A stretch of 64,000 bases of DNA, taken from NCBI RefSeq assembly GCF_947491795.1, contig NZ_CANLKW010000001.1, positions 62,001-126,000 on the forward strand, given 5' to 3'. Below, one piece after another: positions 1 to 10,646 of the stretch (positions are counted from its first letter, which is position 1; each line of letters begins with the position of its first letter). The notes below the pieces were generated by a model that did not search any database, had not been told where the DNA came from, and was given only the letters and a program-made list of their open reading frames with translations. The position numbers were made by a program, and so were the translations under genes. Source of the DNA: an uncultured Roseobacter sp. Lineage in GTDB: Bacteria > Pseudomonadota > Alphaproteobacteria > Rhodobacterales > Rhodobacteraceae.

Positions 1-2232
<2,232 letters not shown>

Positions 2233-2459
2233 GAAATGCTTCCTCTGGCTTGAATTGGATCATCACTGGATTGGCTGCTGAATGCCCCAAGGACCGGGTC
2301 AGATCAACTGAATTCAGCGTGCCCGCGTCAAAATGTATACCGTTGTGTACCAAAAATCGAAAGGATTCCTTCACCAGTCTCAAGAAACCTTGATTGGCGT
2401 TTCACCGATGCTGCCCATATGTCTTGGTCAGAGGCGGGGACAGTGCATCGGGGAATCAC

Positions 2460-3158
2460 ATGAAACGACTTTTTCAGGCTGTTGTCACATCATTGCTTCT
2501 GGCCGGACCGGTCTGGGCGCAGAACAGCCCGGTGGTGGTTGAACTTTATACGTCACAGGGCTGTTCTTCCTGCCCGCCTGCGGACGAGCTGTTTCATCAG
2601 ATCGCGGATCGCGATGACGTGATCGCCCTGGCGCTGCACGTTGACTACTGGGATTACATTGGCTGGAAGGACGAGTTTGCAGATCCGCGCAACGCAGATC
2701 GCCAGCGCGCCTATGCCACGGTGGGGGGCCGGCGGTCCATCTATACACCCGAGATGATTGTGAACGGCACCACGGATATTGTCGGTGCCAAGGCGATGCA
2801 GCTGTCCGACGCCATCAACATGCACGGCGCGACGCCGTCACCTGTGCAGGTCACTCTGATCCGAGACGGCGACAGTGTGCGGATCAGTGCCAGCCCGCGT
2901 GCGGGCAGCTCTGTCGGCCGGTCGGTGGTGCACTTTCTGCGCTACATGCCGCGCAGAGAGGCGCGGATCACCCGTGGAGAGAACGCAGGGCGTACAATCG
3001 ATTACGCCAATGTGACGCAGGACTGGAAAGTACTGGGCGAATGGGACGGTCGCGCGCCGATCACCCTGAGCGCGGACGCGGCGGGTGATCTGCCCGTGGT
3101 GGTTCTGGTGCAGGCGGGCGATATGGGCCCGATCCTGGGCGCTGCGCAGCTGCGTTGA
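2460..3158 (+). CDS. DUF1223 secreted thioredoxin-like protein
   Basis: A 232-aa exported protein of the DUF1223 family. These proteins have a thioredoxin-like fold; no reaction is established. The chosen start (2460) puts a clear signal peptide at the N-terminus (MKRLFQAVVTSLLLAG, then VWAQ), which a longer upstream frame would spoil. The mature part opens with VVELYTSQGCSSCPPADEL, whose C-x-x-C pair sits where a thioredoxin active site would be. LHVDYWDYIGWKD follows and is typical of the family. It acts in the periplasm if the signal is cleaved. It stands alone and converges with the acyltransferase gene, whose stop directly abuts its own. Confidence 0.88.
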   Translation: MKRLFQAVVTSLLLAGPVWAQNSPVVVELYTSQGCSSCPPADELFHQIADRDDVIALALHVDYWDYIGWKDEFADPRNADRQRAYATVGGRRSIYTPEMIVNGTTDIVGAKAMQLSDAINMHGATPSPVQVTLIRDGDSVRISASPRAGSSVGRSVVHFLRYMPRREARITRGENAGRTIDYANVTQDWKVLGEWDGRAPITLSADAAGDLPVVVLVQAGDMGPILGAAQLR

Positions 3159-4043
3159 TCAGTCGGCGCGCCAGCGGCGGTGCACCCAGAACCACTGGCC
3201 CGGATCCGCCTCGACGCGGCGCGCCAGACTGTCGTTCAGATGCCGCGTCATTGTCAGCGGGTCTGTATGTGCTACGGGCGCTTCGAGGACCGTTTCAAAG
3301 CTAAGGCCGTCAGGTTTCCGGATACCGTAAAACGGGATCAGCAATGCGTCATAGCGCAGGCTGAGCTCTGCGGCGGAAAGTGCTGTCTGGGCGGGCTGAC
3401 CCAGGAAATCGACGGCCGGTGCGTCGAAAACATGCTGATCAAAGAGCAGCACCAGTTGCCCGCCGTCGCGCAGATGCCGCACAAACCCCGCCGTGCCGCG
3501 CCGCCCCTGGGGGAAAACGGGGCCACCGAAAGCCTCCATCGTGCGGACGTAATGCGCGTTGAAATAGGGGTTTGCCATGTTGCGGTAGAGGCCGCCGATA
3601 TTGTAGCCGCGCGCCACGAGAGCCGCGCGAACCGCCTCGTAGTTGCCATAGTGGCCGGTGACCAGAATGACGGGCCTGCCAGCGGCGCGGGCGTCTTCCA
3701 GCGCTGCGGCCCCCGGACCTTCGAGGGTATTGTCTGCAAGTCTTGTGGGGAAATCGCGGCTTGAATAGTTCTCGATAAAGGTGCGGCCCACGTTGTTGAG
3801 GCAGCGCGCGGCGATCCGGCGGTGCTCGTCCTGCCGGCGGTCGGGCCAGATGAGCGCGAGATTGTCCAGCGCCCTTGTCCGGTACCCGGCGACCGGCCCG
3901 ACCACATGCTGCATGATCCATCCCACAAACCGGACCCGCACCGTATAGGGCAGCGCTAGGGCCACGCGTATCAGACCAACAATCGCGAGATTGCTGAGGT
4001 AGTGCCCTGCGCGTCTGGTGAATGGTGACTCTTGTGTGGACAT
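3159..4043 (-). CDS. Lipid A type lysophospholipid acyltransferase (LpxL/HtrB family)
   Basis: Membrane-associated acyltransferase of the LpxL/LpxM/HtrB family, which moves an acyl chain from acyl-ACP onto a lipid A precursor. The start at 4043 (MSTQESPFTRRAG) is preferred; an in-frame ATG at 4103 would add 20 poorly conserved residues. Family signs are VTGHYGNYEA (the H-x4-E version of the catalytic motif), GGLYRNMANPYFN, FPQGRRGTAGFVRHLRDGG, LLFDQH and the C-terminal WFWVHRRW. The length of 294 aa is normal. The exact acyl acceptor cannot be read from sequence; ornithine lipid or another lipid acceptor is possible. Confidence 0.85.
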   Translation of the reverse strand: MSTQESPFTRRAGHYLSNLAIVGLIRVALALPYTVRVRFVGWIMQHVVGPVAGYRTRALDNLALIWPDRRQDEHRRIAARCLNNVGRTFIENYSSRDFPTRLADNTLEGPGAAALEDARAAGRPVILVTGHYGNYEAVRAALVARGYNIGGLYRNMANPYFNAHYVRTMEAFGGPVFPQGRRGTAGFVRHLRDGGQLVLLFDQHVFDAPAVDFLGQPAQTALSAAELSLRYDALLIPFYGIRKPDGLSFETVLEAPVAHTDPLTMTRHLNDSLARRVEADPGQWFWVHRRWRAD

Positions 4044-4248
4044 GCCGGTGTCCGGACCCTCTCCCGTCTCCCGCTGACGTGCCTGGCGAAAAGGATCTGT
4101 CAACAGGGTCAGACATAAGGGGGGGCGCGGACAATCACAAGCCGGGCATGCGGTTTCGGGCCCCGTGCTCCCGGGGCAAGGGCCGAACCGCGTTCCCGTT
4201 TGTCAGGTATCAGCTGTCAGCAGTGCCGGAAAAGCGGGCGAGGGCGGT

Positions 4249-5319
4249 TCAGTCCCCGTCGTCCTCATCCACGATCATCAGCAGCTCACCCGCTGTCTCC
4301 ATCTCACGGATGGCCTGGACGATCGCGGTCGTGGCCTCCTCCATTTCAGAGGCTTTGACCTTTTCACGCTCTTCGACGGATTCGCGCAGCTGATCCGCCA
4401 TGCGCCCGGACATGTTTTCCAGAATAAAGGTCGCCGCGTCCTGGAAACCGGCCGCTTCGGCACCGGCCAGGGCGGTGACCAGAACATCCTGGTCGATCCC
4501 GCGAACAACCCGGGGGATATCGCGTGCAGCGATACGCTGGGGGATATTGCCAAAGGTAAAGATCGCCTTGCGCACCAGGTCGGCAAAACCGGCGTCGGAT
4601 TCGTCCAGCCCCTCCAGCACGTCATCGCGGGTAACGGATGTGGTCGAGTTGAGGATGGCGCCCACACGCTCTACCGGGCCGCTGTCGAAGGCCTTGAGCG
4701 GTTCAGCATCGAGTTGTGAGGCCAGCGACAGGCCGATACGGTCCACGGCATCCGGCGTCACGGCGCTGGTCAGCGAAACGGCATAGGTAATGCGGCGCGC
4801 TTCAGGGCCGGGCAGGCGGCCCAGCAGATCGGCGGCATGTTTCACGTCAATCTTGGAGAGCATGACTGCGGCCACTTCGGTGCTCTCATTCTGCAGCACG
4901 GGCAGCAGTTTATCGGGCCCGAGCTGGCGCAGACGCTCCCAGGGGTCGCCATATTCGCGCACGCCTGCCTCTTTGCGCAGCCGCGCGGCGGTCTGCTTGG
5001 AGATCTTTCCCTCCAGCGCGTTCAGCGCACCGGCGATCCCGCCGCTGAAGGACAACCCCACGCTTTCAAGCTCATCAGAGAATTCGGCGACAACGCTGGA
5101 CAGTGTGTCCCGGTCCACCAGGCGCATCGCGCCCATCTGCTGGGTCAGTTCTGCCTGCAGATCTTCTGGCAGATCCTCGAGCGGGATATCCGCGCCCTCG
5201 TTGATCAGCAACCGCACGACGATTGCTGCTTTTGCCTTGCGGCTTAACCGTGCCGGTGTTGCGCTGCCTGTTCCGCCCGGAAGGGTCGGGAACTGCGCCA
5301 TGGGAACCATCTGAGTCAT
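4249..5319 (-). CDS. fliG: Flagellar motor switch protein FliG
   Basis: FliG is the rotor protein of the switch complex and couples stator contact to torque and direction at the cytoplasmic face of the basal body. The start at 5319 (MTQMVPMAQFPTL) is chosen because upstream codons are proline- and arginine-rich shadow sequence. The 356 residues show the FliG plan: an N-terminal domain, a middle domain (ESTEVAAVMLSKIDVKHAADLLGRLP, beginning LLPVLQNE) and a C-terminal motor domain rich in charged helices (RGIDQDVLVTAL, ILENMSGRMADQLRESVEE). It lies outside any flagellar operon in this window. It ends in an acidic tail (IVDEDDGD). Confidence 0.85.
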   Translation of the reverse strand: MTQMVPMAQFPTLPGGTGSATPARLSRKAKAAIVVRLLINEGADIPLEDLPEDLQAELTQQMGAMRLVDRDTLSSVVAEFSDELESVGLSFSGGIAGALNALEGKISKQTAARLRKEAGVREYGDPWERLRQLGPDKLLPVLQNESTEVAAVMLSKIDVKHAADLLGRLPGPEARRITYAVSLTSAVTPDAVDRIGLSLASQLDAEPLKAFDSGPVERVGAILNSTTSVTRDDVLEGLDESDAGFADLVRKAIFTFGNIPQRIAARDIPRVVRGIDQDVLVTALAGAEAAGFQDAATFILENMSGRMADQLRESVEEREKVKASEMEEATTAIVQAIREMETAGELLMIVDEDDGD

Positions 5320-5380
5320 CTTTGCCCGCCTCTGTCTGTCTCGGAGACTATGGCGGGCAAAGGTAAATATATGACTGAAA

Positions 5381-5902
5381 TCAGTAGCTGTATGTGGTCC
5401 CGGTCGCGATGGCGTTGCGCAGCGAGGTTTCGGACCACGTTCCGGCACCGCCATGGGCACGGATCGCTTTGAGCTGGGCAACCGCTTCCTGCACACGGCC
5501 TTCGGCGACAAATCCCTGACCCATATAGGAGCGCGCGAGAATATTGGCCGGGTCGGCGGCGATGGCCTGTTCATAGAACATGTTGGCCAGGGTCAGATTG
5601 CCCATCTTACGATGCGTGAAACCCATATAAGTCAGGCGTCCGGGGTCTGCCGGGTCCATCGTGTCCAGGACCTGCTGTGCGTCGTGGTAACGGCCCGCAT
5701 AGGCCAGCTGGCGCACGGTCTGATAGCGTTCATCACGCTCCAGGCTGCTTTCCTGTGGCTGCACACATTTTTTCTTGTCCTCGTCATAGACCTTGGACCC
5801 GGTGCAGAAAACGGTGGTGGGCTTGGGGGGCTCGTCGCTGCCGCCACCGGCAGCAAAGGCGATGGTCGGGACGGACAGGGCCGCGGCTAACAGTAATCTC
5901 AT
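5381..5902 (-). CDS. Secreted TPR-containing protein
   Basis: A 173-aa exported protein with a tetratricopeptide-like region. The start at 5902 (MRLLLAAALSVPTIAFA) is chosen over an ATG 15 nt upstream because a GAGGAG ribosome site sits 7 nt before it. After the signal peptide come a low-complexity linker, a two-cysteine segment (VFCTGSKVYDEDKKKCVQP), and helical repeats from about residue 70 (YAGRYHDAQQVLDTM, THRKMGNLTLANMFYEQAIAADP, ARSYMGQGFVAEGRVQEAVAQL). The cysteine segment resembles the one in the small secreted protein just upstream. Both probably belong to one periplasmic family group, but no function is known. Confidence 0.75.
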   Translation of the reverse strand: MRLLLAAALSVPTIAFAAGGGSDEPPKPTTVFCTGSKVYDEDKKKCVQPQESSLERDERYQTVRQLAYAGRYHDAQQVLDTMDPADPGRLTYMGFTHRKMGNLTLANMFYEQAIAADPANILARSYMGQGFVAEGRVQEAVAQLKAIRAHGGAGTWSETSLRNAIATGTTYSY

Positions 5903-5956
5903 TAAAATTCTCCTCATTAACAGTAACGGTGATCTTAGGGCACATGGTTAATGAGT

Positions 5957-5981
5957 AAAGGCGCACCGCAGCGGCGCGCCT
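5957..5981 (-). terminator. Hairpin after the 53-aa secreted protein gene
   Basis: A hairpin with arms AAGGCGC and GCGCCTT lies between the small secreted gene and the TPR gene. Read on the minus strand it is followed only by a short T-poor stretch (TACTC), so it is a weak terminator or attenuator candidate. Confidence 0.4.
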
Positions 5982-6004
5982 TCACAATTTCGCGTGGCAG
6001 CTGA

Positions 6005-6166
6005 TCAGCTGTTGATGCTGGTGGCCACACAGGTGCCGGAAGCTGCGTCATACACCGTACCATCCGCACAGGACATGGCCTGCGTGTCATAGTTGCACCC
6101 TTCTGCAAAGGCGAGTGCGGGTGTCAGGGCAAGAGCCAGCGCGGCGGCCAGGGTTCTGATCGTCAT
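6005..6166 (-). CDS. Small secreted cysteine-containing protein
   Basis: A 53-aa peptide with a signal sequence (MTIRTLAAALALALTPALAFA) and a short mature part (EGCNYDTQAMSCADGTVYD, then ASGTCVATS) that holds three cysteines. The start at 6166 has an AAGGAG ribosome site on the minus strand, so the gene looks real despite its size. It lies between the TPR protein and purB on the same strand. The C-x-A-D-G-x-x-Y-D pattern echoes the cysteine segment of the downstream TPR protein. The function is unknown. Confidence 0.7.
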   Translation of the reverse strand: MTIRTLAAALALALTPALAFAEGCNYDTQAMSCADGTVYDAASGTCVATSINS

Positions 6167-6267
6167 TGCGGGTCTCCTTTTACGAACATGAATAAACTTA
6201 TGGTAGCATTGATCCACCACCGGTCAACAAAAACAGACCCAAGGGCCGGCGACAGCACGGGTCGTGC

Positions 6268-7572
6268 TCAGTCTTTGAACACCCGCGCAAAGATCGTGTC
6301 GACATGTTTGGTGTGATAGCCAAGGTCGAATTTCTCTTCGATCTCCGCAGGGCTGAGGGCTGCTGTCACATCCGCATCCGCGAGCAGCTCTTCTTTGAAA
6401 TCCGTGCGGTGTTCCCAGACTTTGAGCGCGTTGCGCTGCACATAAGTATAGGCGTCCTCGCGGCTCACCCCTGCCTGTGTCAGGGCCAGAAGCACGCGCT
6501 GGCTCATCACCAGACCGGGGAATTTGTTCATGTTGTCGAGCATATTTTCAGGGAAGATCAGCATCTTGTCGACGACCGAGGTCAGACGCGCCAGGGCAAA
6601 GTCCAGCGTGATCGTGGCATCCGGCCCGATCATGCGCTCAACAGAAGAATGCGAGATGTCACGCTCGTGCCAGAGGGCGACGTTCTCCATCGCGGGGATC
6701 ACGGCAGAGCGCACCATGCGCGCCAGACCGGTAAGGTTTTCGGTCAGAACCGGGTTTTTCTTGTGCGGCATCGCCGAGGAGCCTTTCTGGCCCATTGAGA
6801 AGAACTCCGCCCCCTCCAGCACCTCGGTGCGCTGCATATGACGGATCTCGGTGGCGATGTTTTCGATGCTGCTGGCGACAACGCCCAGTATGGCAAAAAA
6901 CGCGGCATGACGGTCGCGTGGAATCACCTGGGTGCTGATCGGCTCGGGCGAGAGGCCCAGTTTCGCACAGACATGGTCCTCGACCGCCGGGTCGATATTA
7001 GCAAAGGTGCCAACGGCACCAGAGATAGCCCCGGTGGCAATCTCCTCGCGTGCGGTCTGCAGCCGTGTGAGATTGCGGTCCATTTCCGCGTAAAACCGCG
7101 CAAAGGTCAGGCCCATGGTGGTGGGCTCGGCATGAATGCCGTGGCTGCGCCCGATGCGGACCGTGTCCTTGTGCTCCAGCGCGCGGCGCTTCAGCGCGGC
7201 GAGCAGACCCTTCATGTCCTCAATCAGAATGTCCGCAGCGCGCGTCAGCTGGACGTTGAAACAGGTATCCAGCACATCAGACGACGTCATGCCCTGGTGC
7301 ACAAAGCGCGCCTCGTCGCTGCCCACATGCTCGGCCAGGTGCGTCAGAAAGGCGATCACATCGTGTTTGGTCACGGCCTCGATCTCGTCAATGCGCGCGA
7401 CGTCAAACTCCACGTCTCTGGCCTTCCAGACCGCTTCGGCGTTTTCCCGCGGGATCACCCCCAGATCGGCCATTGCGTCACAGGCATGTGCCTCGATCTC
7501 GTACCAGATGCGGAATTTTGTCTGAGGGCTCCAGAGGGCGACCATATCGGGGCGGGAATAGCGGGGGATCAT
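6268..7572 (-). CDS. purB: Adenylosuccinate lyase
   Basis: Cytosolic enzyme of purine biosynthesis that cleaves SAICAR to AICAR and adenylosuccinate to AMP, releasing fumarate. The full 434 aa are present, starting MIPRYSRPDMVALWS. Diagnostic segments are the fumarase/aspartase superfamily signature GSSAMPHKKNPVLTENLTG, the histidine-bearing TSSDVLDTC and RSHGIHAEPTTMG loops, and the C-terminal HTKHVDTIFARVF. Length and start match the alphaproteobacterial form. It appears monocistronic, with the next gene divergent. Confidence 0.96.
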   Translation of the reverse strand: MIPRYSRPDMVALWSPQTKFRIWYEIEAHACDAMADLGVIPRENAEAVWKARDVEFDVARIDEIEAVTKHDVIAFLTHLAEHVGSDEARFVHQGMTSSDVLDTCFNVQLTRAADILIEDMKGLLAALKRRALEHKDTVRIGRSHGIHAEPTTMGLTFARFYAEMDRNLTRLQTAREEIATGAISGAVGTFANIDPAVEDHVCAKLGLSPEPISTQVIPRDRHAAFFAILGVVASSIENIATEIRHMQRTEVLEGAEFFSMGQKGSSAMPHKKNPVLTENLTGLARMVRSAVIPAMENVALWHERDISHSSVERMIGPDATITLDFALARLTSVVDKMLIFPENMLDNMNKFPGLVMSQRVLLALTQAGVSREDAYTYVQRNALKVWEHRTDFKEELLADADVTAALSPAEIEEKFDLGYHTKHVDTIFARVFKD

Positions 7573-7658
7573 GGGGAGAGTCCTTCATTTGCGATTGCGT
7601 CCGGGTTGAGGCGGCTCATAAACTGGCGCGGGATGCATCACAAGGCTGGAGCGGTGAA

Positions 7659-7994
7659 ATGCATAAGGTATGGGCGGCACTGCTGTGCTTTGCCGCAGGG
7701 GGTGCCGCACTGGCAGAGGGCTGGACCCCGATGAGCGGGGAGGATATCGGCGTGGCCCTGACGGACCGCAAACTGCAATACACCAGCGCCTGGCAGGAAT
7801 TCCGCGCTTCGGGCCGCACACTTTATAATGCAGGCGCGGACAGCTGGGGGTACTGGCGGGTCCAGGGCGATCAGTACCGCAGCCAGTGGCCGCCCTCTGA
7901 TCTCTGGGCCTGCTACGACATGCAGCGCAGCGGTGACCGGTTGCGATTTGTGGGCCAGGGCGATGACATTACCGAGGCCGTCTATGCCGACTGA
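7659..7994 (+). CDS. Hypothetical secreted protein
   Basis: A 111-aa exported protein of unknown function. The start at 7659 gives a signal peptide (MHKVWAALLCFAAGGAALA), after which the protein begins EGWTPMSGEDIGVALTDRKLQY. Aromatic residues are frequent (WGYWRVQGDQYRSQWPPSDLWACYD). The tone resembles small periplasmic proteins of marine Rhodobacteraceae that carry a lipocalin-like beta pattern, but this is not a firm family call. Its stop overlaps the start of the DUF6314 gene by 11 nt, so the two are probably translated together. Confidence 0.65.
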   Translation: MHKVWAALLCFAAGGAALAEGWTPMSGEDIGVALTDRKLQYTSAWQEFRASGRTLYNAGADSWGYWRVQGDQYRSQWPPSDLWACYDMQRSGDRLRFVGQGDDITEAVYAD

Positions 7995-8391
7995 GGCGCG
8001 GGTTCTGGCGGATTTTCTGGGCCGCTGGTCGCTGAAAAAGACGATCCGTCAGGGCGACGGGCAAATGGCGGCCTTTGAGGGCACCGCCGTCTGGGTGCCG
8101 GAAGCAGACGGGGCGCTTTACACCGAGCACGGGACGCTGACGCTGGCGGGAACAGCGCCGCTGAGCGCGGAACGGCGATACCGCTGGAGCGCTGATCTGG
8201 ACATATACTTTGACGACGGGCGGTTTTTCCACAGCGTGCCGCCGCAGGGCGGGCAGGCGGCGCACTGGTGCGACCCGGATCAGTATGACGTTGCCTGGGA
8301 CTTTGCCGACTGGCCCGCTTTTTCTGCCCGCTGGACAGTCAAAGGGCCCCGTAAAGACTATGAAATGCACTGTTTTTACCGGCCCGGCTGA
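7984..8391 (+). CDS. DUF6314 family protein
   Basis: A 135-aa cytosolic protein of the DUF6314 family, found widely in Rhodobacteraceae; no activity is known. It starts at 7984 inside the end of the preceding gene. The family pattern is clear: an opening FLGRWSLKKTIRQGDG, a middle LYTEHGTL, then RYRWSADLDIYFDDGRFFH, HWCDPDQYDVAWDF and the closing GPRKDYEMHCFYRP. The repeated aromatic strands suggest a lipocalin-like barrel. The 11-nt overlap with the secreted protein gene suggests a shared transcript. Confidence 0.75.
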   Translation: MPTEARVLADFLGRWSLKKTIRQGDGQMAAFEGTAVWVPEADGALYTEHGTLTLAGTAPLSAERRYRWSADLDIYFDDGRFFHSVPPQGGQAAHWCDPDQYDVAWDFADWPAFSARWTVKGPRKDYEMHCFYRPG

Positions 8392-8465
8392 CACAAGAGC
8401 CCTTGCACTGCCTGGGCTGGTGCGGCATTCAGACAGAAAGATTGTGCAACAGGAGACTGACATCC

Positions 8466-9071
8466 ATGCAACTCACCGCCTCTCATTCCGTTCTGGCAGA
8501 GCTTTTCGGGCCCCGCGCGGGCGCTGCGCGCCTCGCTAAACAGGCCGTTCTGGTCGTCCTGGGGATCACGCTTCTGGCGGTTGCCGCCAAGATCAAAGTG
8601 CCGATGTGGCCGTCGCCTGTGCCAATCACCATGGGCACCTTTGCGGTGCTGACCATCGGTGCGGCCTATGGCGCGCGTCTGGGTCTGGCGACGATCATCG
8701 GCTATATGCTGATCGGCGCACTGGGTTATGACGTCTTTGCGGGCTCCTCGGCGGAGGCTGCAGGCCTGACCTATATGATGGGAGGCACGGGTGGCTATCT
8801 GCTGGGCTATGTGCTGGCCACGGTGACGCTGGGCGTTCTGGCCGCACGGGGCTGGGACCGCTCGGTGATGCTGATGGCGCTGGCCATGCTGATCGGCAGC
8901 GCGATGATCTATGTGCCGGGTCTGCTGTGGCTGGGTCAGCTTTACGGCTGGGACAAGCCGATCCTGGCATGGGGTCTGACACCCTTCCTGATCGGTGACG
9001 CGCTCAAGCTGGTGCTGGCTGCGCTGATCCTGCCCGCTGTCTGGAAACTGGTGGGCGACGCGCGCCGCTGA
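8466..9071 (+). CDS. bioY: Biotin transporter BioY
   Basis: Integral membrane S-component that binds and imports biotin, alone or as part of an energy-coupling factor transporter. The start at 8466 (MQLTASHSVLAELF) follows an AGGAG-like site. The 201 residues hold about six hydrophobic helices and the family stretches KIKVPMWPSPVPITMGTFAVL and GGTGGYLLGYVLA. The closing segment LTPFLIGDALKLVLAALILP is the BioY C-terminal signature. No bioMN genes are adjacent, so it may work as a solitary BioY. A strong hairpin follows the gene. Confidence 0.93.
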   Translation: MQLTASHSVLAELFGPRAGAARLAKQAVLVVLGITLLAVAAKIKVPMWPSPVPITMGTFAVLTIGAAYGARLGLATIIGYMLIGALGYDVFAGSSAEAAGLTYMMGGTGGYLLGYVLATVTLGVLAARGWDRSVMLMALAMLIGSAMIYVPGLLWLGQLYGWDKPILAWGLTPFLIGDALKLVLAALILPAVWKLVGDARR

Positions 9072-9096
9072 GCCGGCGCACAAACTGTTAAATTGC

Positions 9097-9136
9097 GAGG
9101 CGCGCCCCTGACGGGACGCGCCTCATTTCTTTTCCG
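9097..9136 (+). terminator. Rho-independent terminator after bioY
   Basis: Arms GAGGCGCG (9097-9104) and CGCGCCTC (9117-9124) pair perfectly and are followed by ATTTCTTTT on the plus strand. It sits between bioY and the convergent hydrolase gene. Confidence 0.8.
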
Positions 9137-9169
9137 GGCGGCGGCTGGGATGTGAGCCCCGGCGGCCCG

Positions 9170-10384
9170 TCAGTCTGCCAGTTCGGTGATCACGGTCGAG
9201 CTGCGTTCAAGCGTGCGGTGCACGGGGCATTTGTCCGCGATCTCCAGCAGCCGCGCACGCTGTTCGGGGCTCAGCGGTCCGGTCAAGGTGATGCGGCGCC
9301 GCCAGGTGTCGATCTTGTCGCCGACGGCGGTGCGCGCGTCCTGCGCGTGCACCTTGTCATGGGTCACATCCACCGAGATCCGCTCCACCGGCCAGCCTTT
9401 CTGGCGGGCGTACATGCGCAGGGTCATGGTGGTGCAGGCCCCGAGACCCGAGGACACCAGACCATAAGGCGAGAGCCCTTTGTTGCTGCCGCCATAGGCC
9501 AGCGGTTCGTCTGCCAGCAGGTGGTGGCCATCGCCGGAGGTGATGTCGGCCAGAAACCCGTCCGGGTCCGCTTCGGTCACGCGCAGCACGCCCTCGGGCG
9601 CGCCGGGGGGCGGGGCGGGGCGGCGCAGGTCCAGATAGCGCCCGGCCCAGGTGGCGATCAGATCGGCGGCGTATTCCGCGTCCTCGGCCCGGCTGACCAG
9701 GTGGTCGGCGGTATCGAGGGTGACAAAGCTCTTGGGGTGTTTTGCCTCAAGAAAAATGCGGCTGGCGTTGTCGATCCCGACAATGCTGTCGCCCGGCGCG
9801 TGCAGCACCAGCAGCGCGGCGTTCAGCCGGGGCAGAACCTGGGACAGCTCGGCGCTGGCCACATCCTCCAGAAACCCTTTTCCGATGCGGAAGGGCCGTC
9901 CGCCCAGCGAAACCTCGGCTGATCCTTTTACCTCGATCTCTGGCAGGGCGGTTTCGAAGTTATGCGTGACATGGCCTGGATCGGCAGGGGCGCCGATGGT
10001 GGCCACCGCGCGGATGGTGTCGAGCGCTGCTGCCGCCTTGAGCACCGCAGCACCGCCCAGCGAATGGCCGATGATCAGCGACGGCGTCATGCCGCGCCCG
10101 GTCAGAAAGGTGCTGGCCGCGATCAGATCCTGGACGTTGGAGGTAAAGGAGGTATTGGCAAACTCCCCCTCTGAGTGCCCCAGACCGGTGAAATCGAACC
10201 GCAGCACCGCAATGCCGATGGCTGCGAGCCGCGCGGCAATCCGGCGGGCTGCGGGGATGTCCTTGCCACAGGTAAAACAGTGGGCAAAAAGGGCGGTCGC
10301 AACGTGGGGTCCGTCCGGCAGGTCAAGCCGTGCGGCGAGGGCCGATCCATCGTGGCCGGTAAAGGTAATGCGTTCGGTGGGCAT
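9170..10384 (-). CDS. Alpha/beta hydrolase fused to OsmC domain
   Basis: A 404-aa fusion. Residues about 1-255 are an alpha/beta hydrolase: the oxyanion region ALFAHCFTCGKD, the nucleophile elbow IIGHSLGGAAV (serine in G-H-S-L-G), and the late DTADHL histidine. Residues about 270-404 are an OsmC/Ohr-type peroxidase domain with its two redox cysteines in SSGLGACTTMTLRMYA and DKCPVHRTLE. OsmC domains reduce organic hydroperoxides through these thiols. The same fusion is widespread in proteobacteria. The start at 10384 (MPTERITFTG) is the natural one. The substrate of the hydrolase half is unknown. Confidence 0.9.
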   Translation of the reverse strand: MPTERITFTGHDGSALAARLDLPDGPHVATALFAHCFTCGKDIPAARRIAARLAAIGIAVLRFDFTGLGHSEGEFANTSFTSNVQDLIAASTFLTGRGMTPSLIIGHSLGGAAVLKAAAALDTIRAVATIGAPADPGHVTHNFETALPEIEVKGSAEVSLGGRPFRIGKGFLEDVASAELSQVLPRLNAALLVLHAPGDSIVGIDNASRIFLEAKHPKSFVTLDTADHLVSRAEDAEYAADLIATWAGRYLDLRRPAPPPGAPEGVLRVTEADPDGFLADITSGDGHHLLADEPLAYGGSNKGLSPYGLVSSGLGACTTMTLRMYARQKGWPVERISVDVTHDKVHAQDARTAVGDKIDTWRRRITLTGPLSPEQRARLLEIADKCPVHRTLERSSTVITELAD

Positions 10385-10646
10385 CTGGAAGCTCCTGTCT
10401 GTCCGTCCAGAGTGGGCTTCCCGCTGGCCGGTGACAAGGCCTGTGACAGCATTCTCACGCGGTCGTGCGCCAGGGCAGCGGTGCGGGCTGCAAACCTGTG
10501 TCCCGGCGGGGACAGTCATATTGCTAAAACCTCAAAGCGGATCACAGGCGCGTGTGGGGGCTTGTGCCCGCCGCCGCTGTGAACAGAATGCAGATAAGCG
10601 GATGTTTGCCGCCCGGAAAATGGCACGATACGGCGAAGGGGCCCCG